DNA from: Desulfarculales bacterium UBA696
GTDB lineage: Bacteria; Desulfobacterota; Syntrophobacteria; Syntrophobacterales; Syntrophobacteraceae
Direction of reading: 5' to 3'
DNA: 10,447 nucleotides
NCBI GenBank assembly: GCA_002298995.1
Contig: DBMO01000057.1
Span: 1-10,447 of the forward strand
Part shown: in pieces, positions 1 through 6,785 of the stretch
How positions within the stretch are numbered: the first letter of the stretch is position 1
Layout of the letters: each line of letters opens with the position of its first letter
Position numbers and translations under genes: made by a program
The notes under the pieces: model-generated
The model's input: the letters and a program-made list of their open reading frames with translations, nothing else
What the model was told of the DNA's origin: nothing
Databases searched by the model: none

Positions 1-113
1 ATAACTCCCATGTGGCGGGTGGCACCTGCAGCTTCTGGCGATGTGCGATAGCACAAGAGGGCAGCTAATTGTCTTCTCAGATTCAGAAGATGGCTGGCAA
101 TTGAAGCAGCCAT
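1..113 (-). CDS. Unrecognised protein, N-terminal 37 codons only (runs off the left edge)
   Basis: The reading frame begins at an ATG (113-111) preceded by a strong ribosome binding site: the minus strand reads GGAGGGG, then TTATT, then ATG. It stays open to the window edge. The visible peptide begins MAASIASHLLNLRRQLAALL and continues with a Cys, several Arg and an Ala/Gly/Thr-rich stretch. I do not recognise a family. It lies downstream of the SDR gene on the same strand, 161 bases after that gene's stop, so it could be the next gene of the same strand cluster. The support is the ribosome binding site and the open frame; 37 codons without a stop is weak on its own in GC-rich DNA. Confidence 0.35.
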   Translation of the reverse strand, partial: MAASIASHLLNLRRQLAALLCYRTSPEAAGATRHMGV

Positions 114-274
114 AATAACCCCTCCTGCCCGTGCCGGTGGCACAAGTGAGCTTGATGCCACTATTCAATCCCGGCCCTCCCGTTCCCCAAGCAGAGGCTG
201 CATGGGCCACCCGCCAACCGGTTCGAACGAGAAAAGAATACACCCGCCCGCATTCCGGCTCATGCGGAAATGTT

Positions 275-1018
275 TCAGATTCGGTTGTACAGAAAATCGG
301 GCATGATTTTAATTGCCCAGGCGACCAGCCGCCACCTCCTGGTGACGTAGCCAGTACTGCTTCCTGATTTTATTATCGTCCAGATCTGCTCGGCAACCTT
401 CCTCGGGGGCTGGACCCAGAAAAGGCCTTCCCCTTTGGCCATCGCGGTGTCGACAAGACCTGGTTTTATATCGGTTATCTTAACGGGCATCCCCATCTTT
501 GCCGCTTTTTGCTGGAGCCCTTGCATATAGTTGGACACGAAAGCTTTTGATGCATTGTACGCGGGCGCCTCTCCACTCCCTCGTAGTGCAGCAATAGAAG
601 AAATGGAAACGAGATGGCCAGAGCCCCTCTCGCTGAAATAACGGAAAGCGACATTAGCCATGGCGGCAAATCCGGAAACATTCAGATCGATTGTTTCCTT
701 TTCTTTGCTCCATTCCAGCTCCGGATTGATAAACCCGGTCCCGGCGCTGATGATCACGAGGTCAACTCCGCCCATTTTGTCGAGCAGTTCCTCAAAAATC
801 CTCATGCCCTCCGGAAGAGCACTCACGTCGAAACCGGAAATGTAGCACTGCGTTGACAGGGACCGCGCCAGTTCTTCCAGAAGATGAACCCGCCTTGAAG
901 CAAGCCCGAGCACGTATCCTTCTTCGGCCAGTACCCTCGCAAGCTCTCTGCCGATACCGGAGCTCGCGCCGATGATCACCGCCTTCTTCATGCGTGGGGC
1001 TTGAATTTCTGTTGGCAT
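275..1018 (-). CDS. Short-chain dehydrogenase/reductase (classical SDR), substrate unknown
   Basis: A cytosolic NAD(P)(H)-dependent oxidoreductase of 247 residues, the usual length for classical SDRs. Visible motifs are the Rossmann glycine motif GASSGIG at 17-23, an acidic residue in FDV near 63-65, the adenine-ring motif SAGTG at 91-95 (replacing the usual NNAG), a conserved Asn in DLNVSG near 113, catalytic Ser141 in the ISSIAA segment, and YxxxK as Tyr154/Lys158. The PGLVDT segment near 186-191 follows the usual cofactor-binding loop. The hydrophobic C-terminus (LVAWAIKIMPDFLY) resembles SDRs that associate with membranes or lipid substrates, but this is only suggestive. The ATG at 1018 is chosen over the internal Met10 (991) because GAGG lies 9 bases upstream of it and nothing like that precedes Met10. 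It is the last of three co-directional genes, 103 bases after the YwbE-like gene. Family assignment is firm; substrate cannot be read from sequence. Confidence 0.93.
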   Translation of the reverse strand: MPTEIQAPRMKKAVIIGASSGIGRELARVLAEEGYVLGLASRRVHLLEELARSLSTQCYISGFDVSALPEGMRIFEELLDKMGGVDLVIISAGTGFINPELEWSKEKETIDLNVSGFAAMANVAFRYFSERGSGHLVSISSIAALRGSGEAPAYNASKAFVSNYMQGLQQKAAKMGMPVKITDIKPGLVDTAMAKGEGLFWVQPPRKVAEQIWTIIKSGSSTGYVTRRWRLVAWAIKIMPDFLYNRI

Positions 1019-1121
1019 GCCTGTACGCCTCGGCTGTTCTCAGTCCAGATTTGGTCTTTGGGGAAGCGATCAAAAAAGCGGCGCAACTTCTACACAGCGG
1101 GACCGAACTTGATTCCGTGTC

Positions 1122-1325
1122 CTACTGCTCGTCCGCAAGAACCTCCTGTACCCGCCCCACTTGTCCGTCGGCAAGGCGCACTTTGATCCCGTGTGGATGA
1201 AACGCGGAGGAAGTAAGTATGTCCCTCACCGTCCCGATTGTTCTTTTTCCGGTTCGTTGATCTTTTTTCAAGACGATTTCGACGCGCTGGCCGGGTCGGA
1301 TGTCTTTGCGATTTTGGCCGTTCAT
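1122..1325 (-). CDS. YwbE family protein (DUF2196), function unknown
   Basis: A 67-residue soluble protein that closely follows the Bacillus subtilis YwbE pattern. It opens MNGQNRKDIRPGQRVEIVLK, then continues KDQRTGK, a DILT block and HPHGIKVRL, and ends DGQVGRVQEVL. The alternating beta-type pattern with GxxV turns suggests a small beta-barrel of KOW/SH3 type; this is inference. The family is widespread but has no established function that I know of. The start is fixed by the conserved N-terminus, although no convincing ribosome binding site precedes it. The gene lies 81 bases downstream of the SUI1-like gene and upstream of the SDR, all on the minus strand, so co-transcription with a translation factor is plausible. 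Confidence 0.9.
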   Translation of the reverse strand: MNGQNRKDIRPGQRVEIVLKKDQRTGKRTIGTVRDILTSSAFHPHGIKVRLADGQVGRVQEVLADEQ

Positions 1326-1406
1326 ATATGGACGTGGACTCTTTCTCTATGGTGCGCGGCGCTTTGGCGCGATTAACGGCTTTTCTAAAAGCTTGCGGCG
1401 CGAAGA

Positions 1407-1763
1407 TCATCCGCCGGCAAGTTTTACTTTGAAGCCTCGGTTTGAAAGCTCTTCCAGCAAAAGGTCGCGGTGGTCGCCCTGGATTTCTATGATACCATCT
1501 TTTACCGTGCCCCCGGCCCCGCATTTTGCCTTAAGCTGTTTTCCGATTTCTTTTAGCGCGGCCTCATCTCCGGGAAGACCGGTGATCACCGTAACGCCTT
1601 TGCCTTTGCGACCTTTGGTTTCCCTTCCAATCCTCACCACCCCGCCGCCCGAGGAGACGTCCCTTTTCCGCCGGCACACGCAATCTTTTGCGGGCCTTCC
1701 GCACTCGGGACACATTCTCCCGTGGGCGGTCGAGTAGACAATACCGTTGTTCTTTTCCTTCAT
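1407..1763 (-). CDS. yciH: SUI1/eIF1-like translation factor (YciH family) with N-terminal Cys cluster
   Basis: A 118-residue protein. Its C-terminal ~75 residues are a SUI1 domain very like E. coli YciH: GGGVVRIGRETKGRKGKGV, then VITGL, then KAKCGAGGTVKDGIIEIQGD, and the terminal GFKVKLAGG. In archaea and eukaryotes the fold (aIF1/eIF1, DENR) monitors start-codon selection on the small ribosomal subunit; bacterial YciH is reported to affect initiation fidelity and stress translation. The N-terminal part carries CPECGRPAKDCVC (Cys spacing CxxC-x6-CxC), a likely zinc site that E. coli YciH lacks and that recalls the zinc-binding N-terminus of DENR. The frame is open back to 1988, but the ATG at 1763 is preferred: the family-like sequence begins there, and AAGAG and GGAG lie just upstream. 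It heads the three-gene minus-strand cluster and is divergent from uup. Confidence 0.92.
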   Translation of the reverse strand: MKEKNNGIVYSTAHGRMCPECGRPAKDCVCRRKRDVSSGGGVVRIGRETKGRKGKGVTVITGLPGDEAALKEIGKQLKAKCGAGGTVKDGIIEIQGDHRDLLLEELSNRGFKVKLAGG

Positions 1764-1827
1764 CTCTTGCACTATCTCCGGCATCGCGGGACATGGAAAT
1801 TGCTGGCTAAAGGCAAATACGCTTACC

Positions 1828-1856
1828 ATAATAGCGGATCTGGTGCTAAAAGCCAA
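1828..1856 (-). promoter_or_regulatory. Candidate sigma-70-type promoter for the SUI1-YwbE-SDR cluster
   Basis: On the minus strand TTGGCT (1856-1851, 4/6 to TTGACA) is followed after 17 bases by TATTAT (1833-1828, 5/6 to TATAAT). Transcription would begin near 1821 and give a leader of roughly 58 bases before the SUI1 start codon at 1763. It sits in the 250-bp divergent region shared with uup. This rests on consensus matching only. Confidence 0.42.
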
Positions 1857-2013
1857 TCTGGGCAGCCAAAGGCGGAAAATGGGGCGTGAGCCTGGGGTGG
1901 TGGTTTTGCACACTTTTAAGCACACCGGCCTGCCTTTAAGCTGATATCCTGTTATCATTAGGCTCCAATGGCCGCATGGCTCATTCATTTACAAACAAAA
2001 GAATTGGAACGGA

Positions 2014-3828
2014 ATGGCGCTGATAGGCTTGCGTGATGTGTGCATTGGCTTCGGAGGGCCTTTGCTGCTCGATCACGTTAATTTTTATATAGAGCGCAGG
2101 GAACGGGTTTGCCTCCTCGGGAGGAACGGGACCGGCAAGTCCACATTGATGCGCCTGTTAAACGGCGAATTCGCCCCGGATGAGGGCGAGATCGTCTTCC
2201 AGCAGGGGGTGCGGGTCTCCTTTCTGCCCCAGGAAGTGCCGCGGGAAATTTCCGGGACCATTTTGGAAATTGTGGCCTCCGGACTGGGCGGGCCGGAGAC
2301 CGCGCACAATGATGCCGGGAACAGGCTGAATCGCGTGGAAAAAACGATCTCGCGAATGGACCTGGACCCCGGCGAGCGGTTCGAAACCCTTTCCGCGGGG
2401 CTTAAGCGCAGAACGATGCTCGCGCGAGGGCTGGTAAGCGAGCCGGACGTGCTGCTGCTCGATGAGCCCACCAACCACCTCGACATCGACGCAATAACCT
2501 GGATGGAAGAATTCCTGCTCAGATTCGACGGAACCCTGCTCTTTGTCACACATGACAGGGAATTCCTGAAAAAGCTCGCGACGCGCACCGTTGAACTCGA
2601 CCGGGGACGCCTTATCGACTGGTCGTGCGACTACGAGACTTTCCAGAAACGGAAGCAGGCTGCCCTTGAAACCGAAGCCGTGCATCGGCAGCGCTTCGAT
2701 GAAAAATTGGCGCGGGAGGAAGCCTGGGTGCGGCAGGGTGTCAAGGCGAGAAGAACTCGCAACGAGGGCAGGGTTCGAGAACTCGAAAGACTTCGAGAGG
2801 CCAGGCGCGCGCGTCGGGAAGTCATAGGCTCGGTGCGCTTCAAGGCGCAGGATTCGGCCAGTTCAGGGAAACTTGTGATCGAGGCCGAGGGAGTAAGCTT
2901 TGGCTACAGCGGGGAAAAGCCGGTGATAGACGATTTTTCAACCGTCATCATGCGCGGAGACAAAACAGGGATAATAGGTCCGAACGGCTCCGGCAAAACC
3001 ACTTTGCTGCGCCTGTTGCTTGGGGACTTGCCTCCGGAAAAGGGGGTGCTGAGGCACGGCGTCAATCTTGAGACGGCCTATTTTGATCAGCTCCGGGCCC
3101 AACTCGATGAGAGTAAATCGGTCGCCGAAAACGTGGGCGACGGAAATGACATTATCCTGTTTAACGGAAAACCCCGGCACATCATAGGCTACCTGAACGA
3201 TTTCCTCTTTTCTCCGGAGCGGGCCAGGTCCCCCGTCAGCACGCTTTCCGGCGGAGAGCGCAACCGGCTTTTGCTGGCGCGCATGTTTACTAAGCCCTCA
3301 AACCTTCTCGTACTCGATGAACCGACAAACGATCTGGATATGGAAACGCTGGAGCTTCTCGAAGACCTGCTACTGGACTACCCCGGCACGCTGCTTCTGG
3401 TAAGCCACGACCGGGCTTTTCTAAACAACGTGGTGACAAGCACGCTGGTATTCGAGGGCGAAGGCAGGGTCGGCGAGTACGTGGGCGGCTATGACGATTG
3501 GGTGCGGCAAAGCGGGCCGAAAGAACCGTCCAGGCCCGAAAAACCTGTCAAATCCGAAAAACAGCGGCCGAAACGTGAATCCAGACTGACTATCAGCTAC
3601 AAAGAACAGCGGGAACTCGAACAAATACCCGGAATTATCGAACTTCTCGAAGCAGAGCAGAACGAGCTGTATCGGTCCATGTCCGACCCGGCGTTCTACC
3701 GTGAAAGCGGCGCTGAAGTAGCCACCGCCAAGGCCAGGCTCCAGGCCATCGAAGAGGAACTCGAAGAGGCTTACCAACGCTGGGAAATCCTAGAGATGAA
3801 GGCCAGGGATGCGGCGAATGCCCGCTGA
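2014..3828 (+). CDS. uup: ABC-F family ATPase Uup
   Basis: A soluble 604-residue ABC-F protein with two nucleotide-binding domains and no membrane segments. ABC-F proteins bind the ribosomal E-site region and act on stalled or mis-set ribosomes; Uup is also linked to precise excision of transposons and branched-DNA intermediates. NBD1 has Walker A at 36-44 (GRNGTGKST), signature LSAGL at 126-130, Walker B/D-loop ending DEPTNHLD at 150-157 with catalytic Glu151, and switch His180. The interdomain linker (about 215-275) contains EEAWVRQGVKARRTRNEGRV, a near match to E. coli Uup. NBD2 has Walker A at 322-330, LSGGE at 411-415, DEPTNDLD at 435-442 with Glu436, and His465. A Pro/Lys-rich hinge (500-525) leads to the C-terminal coiled coil (530-600) that defines Uup. 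The NBD1 signature has Ala in place of the first Gly of LSGG. The start is the first ATG of the conserved N-terminus; its ribosome binding site is weak (GGAACGG). The gene ends 42 bases before a strong terminator. Confidence 0.96.
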   Translation: MALIGLRDVCIGFGGPLLLDHVNFYIERRERVCLLGRNGTGKSTLMRLLNGEFAPDEGEIVFQQGVRVSFLPQEVPREISGTILEIVASGLGGPETAHNDAGNRLNRVEKTISRMDLDPGERFETLSAGLKRRTMLARGLVSEPDVLLLDEPTNHLDIDAITWMEEFLLRFDGTLLFVTHDREFLKKLATRTVELDRGRLIDWSCDYETFQKRKQAALETEAVHRQRFDEKLAREEAWVRQGVKARRTRNEGRVRELERLREARRARREVIGSVRFKAQDSASSGKLVIEAEGVSFGYSGEKPVIDDFSTVIMRGDKTGIIGPNGSGKTTLLRLLLGDLPPEKGVLRHGVNLETAYFDQLRAQLDESKSVAENVGDGNDIILFNGKPRHIIGYLNDFLFSPERARSPVSTLSGGERNRLLLARMFTKPSNLLVLDEPTNDLDMETLELLEDLLLDYPGTLLLVSHDRAFLNNVVTSTLVFEGEGRVGEYVGGYDDWVRQSGPKEPSRPEKPVKSEKQRPKRESRLTISYKEQRELEQIPGIIELLEAEQNELYRSMSDPAFYRESGAEVATAKARLQAIEEELEEAYQRWEILEMKARDAANAR

Positions 3829-3870
3829 CAAAGAGGCCCGCTGGTTAGCGTGGAAGTGACCCTCGATGAA

Positions 3871-3917
3871 ACTAAAAGCGCCCGCCGGAGTTCTTGCTCC
3901 CACGGGCGCTTTTTAGT
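3871..3917. terminator. Bidirectional intrinsic terminator between uup and the SLOG-like gene
   Basis: ACTAAAAGCGCCCG (3871-3884) pairs with CGGGCGC (3903-3909) followed by TTTTTAGT. Inside the loop GGAG (3887-3890) and CTCC (3897-3900) extend the stem around TTCTTG. Read on the plus strand, the GC stem is followed by five T (3910-3914). Read on the minus strand, the AAAA at 3874-3877 gives four U. It therefore serves uup and the convergent minus-strand gene, whose stop lies 15 bases away. Confidence 0.9.
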
Positions 3918-3931
3918 TGAGTCGGGTCCGA

Positions 3932-4483
3932 TCAGGATTGAAAAGAGCGTTGGAACAGGTCCTGAATGGCCCGTTTGCCTTCTTCATTGGGGTAGCGGGT
4001 CCCCGTGCCGACGAATGTTTTATGCTCGATTACCGGCAGGCTCTCCACCCAGGAGTTCTCCTGCCAGGTGAACCATGCATTCCTGTTCAGGTCGAAAACG
4101 CTCAACGGGCGATTGAATAGTTTTGCCAGCTCGACGGTCCAGCCGGTTCCCCCCATGACCGTATCGTTTGGCTGAATCCAGCCCACGACAAAGACCTGGA
4201 GTCCATTGATCACCATGTGAAAAATGACCTGCATGACCTTCTTGATGGTATCGGTGTTGGGATAGTTCCGATTCATCCGCATGCAGACGATTTCCATGCT
4301 GATATCGCCCCTTTTCATCTCCTCCGGCCCCAGGATGACCAACCCCCGGTCCCGGTCGGGCTGGTGCCCTTCGTAGGAGAAGTTTACTTCCTTTACATTC
4401 CATTTTTCGGCCTGAGCGCCGAATTCGGACTCGGAACCCCTAAGCCCGCCGCTGTACAACGTGAATTCACTCGGGTTTGCCAT
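3932..4483 (-). CDS. SLOG superfamily (YpsA/DprA/LOG-like) Rossmann protein, uncharacterised
   Basis: A 183-residue soluble protein with the layout of SLOG/LOG nucleotide-binding proteins. Residues 10-22 read YSGGLRGSESEFG, matching the first glycine-rich loop of YpsA-like proteins (GG-x2-G-x-D/E-x3-G). A central NRNYPNTD segment lies at 71-78. VMGGTGWTVELAKLF at 109-123 is the second GGTG...E loop, followed by the RPLSVFDLNRNAW strand. The end (FVGTGTRYPNEEGKRAI) resembles the closing strand and helix of these folds. Members bind nucleotides or nucleotide-derived ligands; some are phosphoribohydrolases and others are proposed sensors, so activity cannot be assigned. The frame is open back to 4564, but ATG 4483 is chosen because GGAG stands 6 bases before it and homology begins there. 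The gene appears monocistronic, ending at the terminator shared with uup. The fold is likely; the function is unknown. Confidence 0.8.
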   Translation of the reverse strand: MANPSEFTLYSGGLRGSESEFGAQAEKWNVKEVNFSYEGHQPDRDRGLVILGPEEMKRGDISMEIVCMRMNRNYPNTDTIKKVMQVIFHMVINGLQVFVVGWIQPNDTVMGGTGWTVELAKLFNRPLSVFDLNRNAWFTWQENSWVESLPVIEHKTFVGTGTRYPNEEGKRAIQDLFQRSFQS

Positions 4484-4978
4484 TCCATTCTCCAATTCTA
4501 TGGTTTCTTCCGCGGAAGGAATCGATCGCGACCAGGAGGTATCTTCATGCAACCGATCGATCAATGATATCGGACAAAGAAAACCCGGTAAGCAGAATTA
4601 GTCTCTTGCCGGGTCGCTGTTCGTCCTCGCGGATGTCAGTATAAATCAACACTGGAGATTTAGATAGGGGTTCATCCAGAATGAGATGCGAACCCGCGAG
4701 ACGATGTGGCGGTGGTCGTGGTTACACCCCATTTATCGATTACAGCAACCTCGCGGCACACCTCGCCCTGTTGACCGAAATCGGCATCGAGGCTAAAGCT
4801 ATTGCCGGTCTCAATGCACAACGCTAATGAATTCCACTGGCGAGGAGCATGCCGAATGTTATATGATCCATGAATCCTTCCTGAAATGACGGACGAAAGC
4901 TTTCTCCCTATGTGCAACCCGTCGGCAATACCAGACGTTCTCAGTTGAACAGCGTTGTCTCTAGCCCGGGAGATCAAC
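4484..4978. other. 495-base intergenic region with an imperfect hairpin and no confident gene
   Basis: It lies between the divergent SLOG-like and PAS genes and so should hold both promoters, but I find no convincing -35/-10 pair. ACCCGGTAAG (4583-4592) and CTTGCCGGGT (4605-4614) form a 10-bp hairpin with one G-U or mismatch. On the minus strand it is followed by GTTTTCTTT, giving a possible weak terminator for minus-strand transcripts. A coding-like stretch (4681-4827) is listed separately. A 128-codon minus-strand frame across 4672-5058 overlaps the PAS gene and looks incidental. Confidence 0.5.
4681..4827 (+). other. Small unrecognised ORF or remnant of a coding sequence (48 codons)
   Basis: From an ATG at 4681 the frame encodes 48 residues. 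The second half reads like normal protein, with an amphipathic alpha-helical pattern: YTPFIDYSNLAAHLALL, then TEIGIEAKAIAGLNAQR, then TAA. The codons in this part favour C or G in third position, as in neighbouring genes. The first 15 residues are Arg/Gly/Cys-rich and look unlike protein. There is no good ribosome binding site (AGGGG lies 11 bases upstream). I read it as either a short gene or, more likely, the surviving 3' end of a gene whose 5' part is lost. The family is not recognised. Confidence 0.25.
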
Positions 4979-5563
4979 ATGAAGAAAAGCCAGCTCTCCA
5001 TCATTGAGTACAATACGATTGTCGAACAAGCCCCAATCATGATCTGGCGTTCCAACACAACAGGTGAATGTGATTATTTCAATGAGCGCTGGCTGGAGTT
5101 CACAGGGCGCGACATCGCAAAGGAGCTTGGCAATGGATGGGCGGAAGGAGTACACGCCGACGACCTTGAAAGGTGTTTAGCTATTTACCTGTCTTCTTTC
5201 CGCCAGAGGGTATCGTTTGAGATGGAGTATCGCCTCATGCGCCACGATGGGGTCTACCGCTGGATCTTTGACCGGGGAGCCCCATTTTACTCCCCGGAAG
5301 GAACTTTTCTGGGATATATCGGGAGTTGTATTGACGTCACGGACCGGATCGAAGCCCAGGAGGCCTTGAAAAAGTATCACGAATCGGAAATTGAAGCGCT
5401 CCGCGATATATTACCTATCTGCGCCTACTGTAAGAACATTCGGGATGATGAGGGATTCTGGCGAAGCGTCGAGCAGTATTTTTCGACGCATTCCAAAAAG
5501 GATTTTTCACATAGTATATGCCCTGCCTGTTATGAAAAAGTGAAGAGCGAATTTGGCAAATGA
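4979..5563 (+). CDS. PAS domain protein with C-terminal Cys (CxxC...CPxC) tail, no kinase domain
   Basis: A 194-residue soluble signalling protein. A single PAS_3-type domain spans about 8-122 and contains YNTIVEQAPIMIWRSN, FNERWLEFTGR, GWAEGVHADD, the PAC half EYRLMRHDGVYRWIFDRGAP and GYIGSCIDVTDR. A short helix (123-143) links it to a conserved tail: LPICAYCKNIRDDEGFW at 145-161 and SHSICPACYEK at 177-187. Cys148, Cys151, Cys181 and Cys184, with His178 nearby, form a plausible zinc or redox site. Similar tails follow PAS or receiver domains in many deltaproteobacterial proteins, as I recall; their role is unknown to me. There is no histidine kinase, GGDEF or DNA-binding domain, so the output must be by protein contact or by the Cys tail itself. 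The ATG at 4979 is chosen over the upstream TTG at 4955 because GGGAG precedes it by 6 bases. The gene is convergent with the DUF72 gene, 49 bases away; I see no clear terminator between them. Confidence 0.88.
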   Translation: MKKSQLSIIEYNTIVEQAPIMIWRSNTTGECDYFNERWLEFTGRDIAKELGNGWAEGVHADDLERCLAIYLSSFRQRVSFEMEYRLMRHDGVYRWIFDRGAPFYSPEGTFLGYIGSCIDVTDRIEAQEALKKYHESEIEALRDILPICAYCKNIRDDEGFWRSVEQYFSTHSKKDFSHSICPACYEKVKSEFGK

Positions 5564-5612
5564 CGAAAATGCAGGCCGTCGGGGCGAATTGGCCGTTTAA
5601 TGCCGGCAATTG

Positions 5613-6323
5613 TTAGCCTGAATGCCGCGCCGCCAGCTCCAGGAATCTTTTCGCCATCTGAGGGGCCTTGCCTTCATCTTCGTGCTTGAAAAACGCGAAC
5701 ACGTCCGTCCAACCCTGTTCCAGCACAAGATGCACCCACTTCATGAGTTCCGCATCACCGTAGTCTGGCCGCCGCAACCGCATATAGCCCCAATCTGTTG
5801 TAGCCACGAAAGGGATTTCGAGGTCGTTTTCGGCCTCGGCGATGCACAGCGCCGCCTGATGATCGCGCAGCAGCTTAAAGACCTCTTCGTCGAACCACGA
5901 CTGATGGCGAAATTCAAACGCAACTCTGCTCTGCGGCGGCAAAAGCGCAAGAAAGTCGAGCAGCCTCGGCACATCCTTTTTCAAGTTCGGCGGCAGTTGG
6001 AAGAGCAGCGCCCCCAGGCGATCTTTCAGGGTTCCAGCCGCTTCAATTAGATATGACACCGAATCGGCTGTGTTTTTTAGTCGATGGATATGCGTGATTT
6101 GCCGCGACGCTTTGAGCACGAACTTGAAATCGGCGGGGACTTCGCCAGCCCATGTTTCTAGGACAGATGCCTTGGGCATTCGGTAGAAGGTGTTGTTGAT
6201 CTCGACGGCATTAAAGCGCTCGCCGTAGTAGTGGAGCATCTGTTTGTGGGGAAGGTCCTCGGGATAGAATGAGCCTTTCCATTCTTTGTAAGAATAACCG
6301 CTCGTGCCGACGTAGAGGTTCAT
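5613..6323 (-). CDS. DUF72 domain protein (YecE family)
   Basis: A 236-residue soluble TIM-barrel-type protein of the DUF72/YecE family, close to the usual ~240 residues and apparently complete. Diagnostic segments are the N-terminal YVGTSGYSYKEWKGSFYP, RFNAVEINNTFYRMP (about 36-50), FKFVLKASRQITHIHRL (66-82), LLFQLPPNLKKD (105-116), VAFEFRHQSWF (133-143) with its conserved Glu/Arg/His/Trp, TTDWGYMRLRRPDY (174-187) and the late FAFFKHEDEGKAPQMA segment. Biochemical function has not been established for the family to my knowledge. The start matches the conserved N-terminus, but upstream sequence shows no clear ribosome binding site. It appears monocistronic. The 240 bases upstream, toward hicB, show no recognisable gene. 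Confidence 0.95.
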   Translation of the reverse strand: MNLYVGTSGYSYKEWKGSFYPEDLPHKQMLHYYGERFNAVEINNTFYRMPKASVLETWAGEVPADFKFVLKASRQITHIHRLKNTADSVSYLIEAAGTLKDRLGALLFQLPPNLKKDVPRLLDFLALLPPQSRVAFEFRHQSWFDEEVFKLLRDHQAALCIAEAENDLEIPFVATTDWGYMRLRRPDYGDAELMKWVHLVLEQGWTDVFAFFKHEDEGKAPQMAKRFLELAARHSG

Positions 6324-6563
6324 GGCTTAAAGATAAGTATGAAGGTGAGAGGGGGAGTTTTTTATTATCGCAGTCATCCGCTATGATTTCGCGTCGATGT
6401 CAGCTATTATGCCAATCGAGCGTATGCTATAGCGGCACTCGGCACAAAAGGCCGGAGTCCAGCCGGGAACGACGGCCCGGTAATTTTGCCGAGATCGGTG
6501 ACAAACCATAATTTGATCGTTAAGAGTTAGTTGATCTTTGTACTAAAAATTGAGGTAGACACT

Positions 6564-6785
6564 GTGAAAAAGCAACTTACAGCCATTATCGAACGTGAGG
6601 GAGATGGGTATGTGTCGCTTTGCCCCGAGTTTGATATTGCCAGTCAAGGCGATACTATAGAGGAGGCTCGCAATAATCTCCGGGAGGCGCTTGAACTATT
6701 TTTCGAAACTGCCTCTCCGAATGAAATTCAGACACGTTTGCATGAGGAAATTTACGTGACCCAGGTGGAGGTATCTGTTGGGTAA
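6564..6785 (+). CDS. hicB: HicB-family antitoxin (type II toxin-antitoxin)
   Basis: A 73-residue HicB-like protein, compact for the family: KKQLTAIIEREGDGYVSLCP, a DIASQGDTIEEARNNLREAL segment, and a C-terminal IYVTQVEVSVG strand. The beta-alpha-beta core is the partial RNase-H-like fold that binds and blocks the HicA mRNA interferase. There is no separate C-terminal DNA-binding (HTH or ribbon) domain, so autoregulation would need another surface. The GTG at 6564 is preferred over the TTG at 6531 because GAGG stands 8 bases before it and the family N-terminus (KKQLTAII) begins there. Its stop overlaps the start of the toxin remnant, the normal arrangement of an antitoxin-first hicBA pair. The partner is broken, so this antitoxin is probably orphaned. 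Confidence 0.88.
   Translation: MKKQLTAIIEREGDGYVSLCPEFDIASQGDTIEEARNNLREALELFFETASPNEIQTRLHEEIYVTQVEVSVG

Noticed and set aside
218..232. GGTTCGAA, like a tRNA T-loop
   Set aside because: The flanking bases do not form a 5-bp T-stem, and no acceptor, D or anticodon arm fits on either strand.
1764..1988. N-terminal extension of the SUI1 frame (75 residues)
   Set aside because: The extension is unlike any family member, contains the candidate promoter, and no ribosome binding site precedes its upstream starts; the family sequence begins at 1763.
4484..4564. 27-residue N-terminal extension of the SLOG-like gene
   Set aside because: GGAG 6 bases before the ATG at 4483 and the start of the conserved strand favour the shorter protein.
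4672..5058. 128-codon minus-strand frame
   Set aside because: It overlaps the start of the PAS gene on the other strand, lacks recognisable domains and has no ribosome binding site.
6513..6536. TTGATC repeated 18 bases apart upstream of hicB, as an operator or -35 boxes
   Set aside because: A 6-base repeat is expected by chance, and no -10 box at proper spacing supports it.
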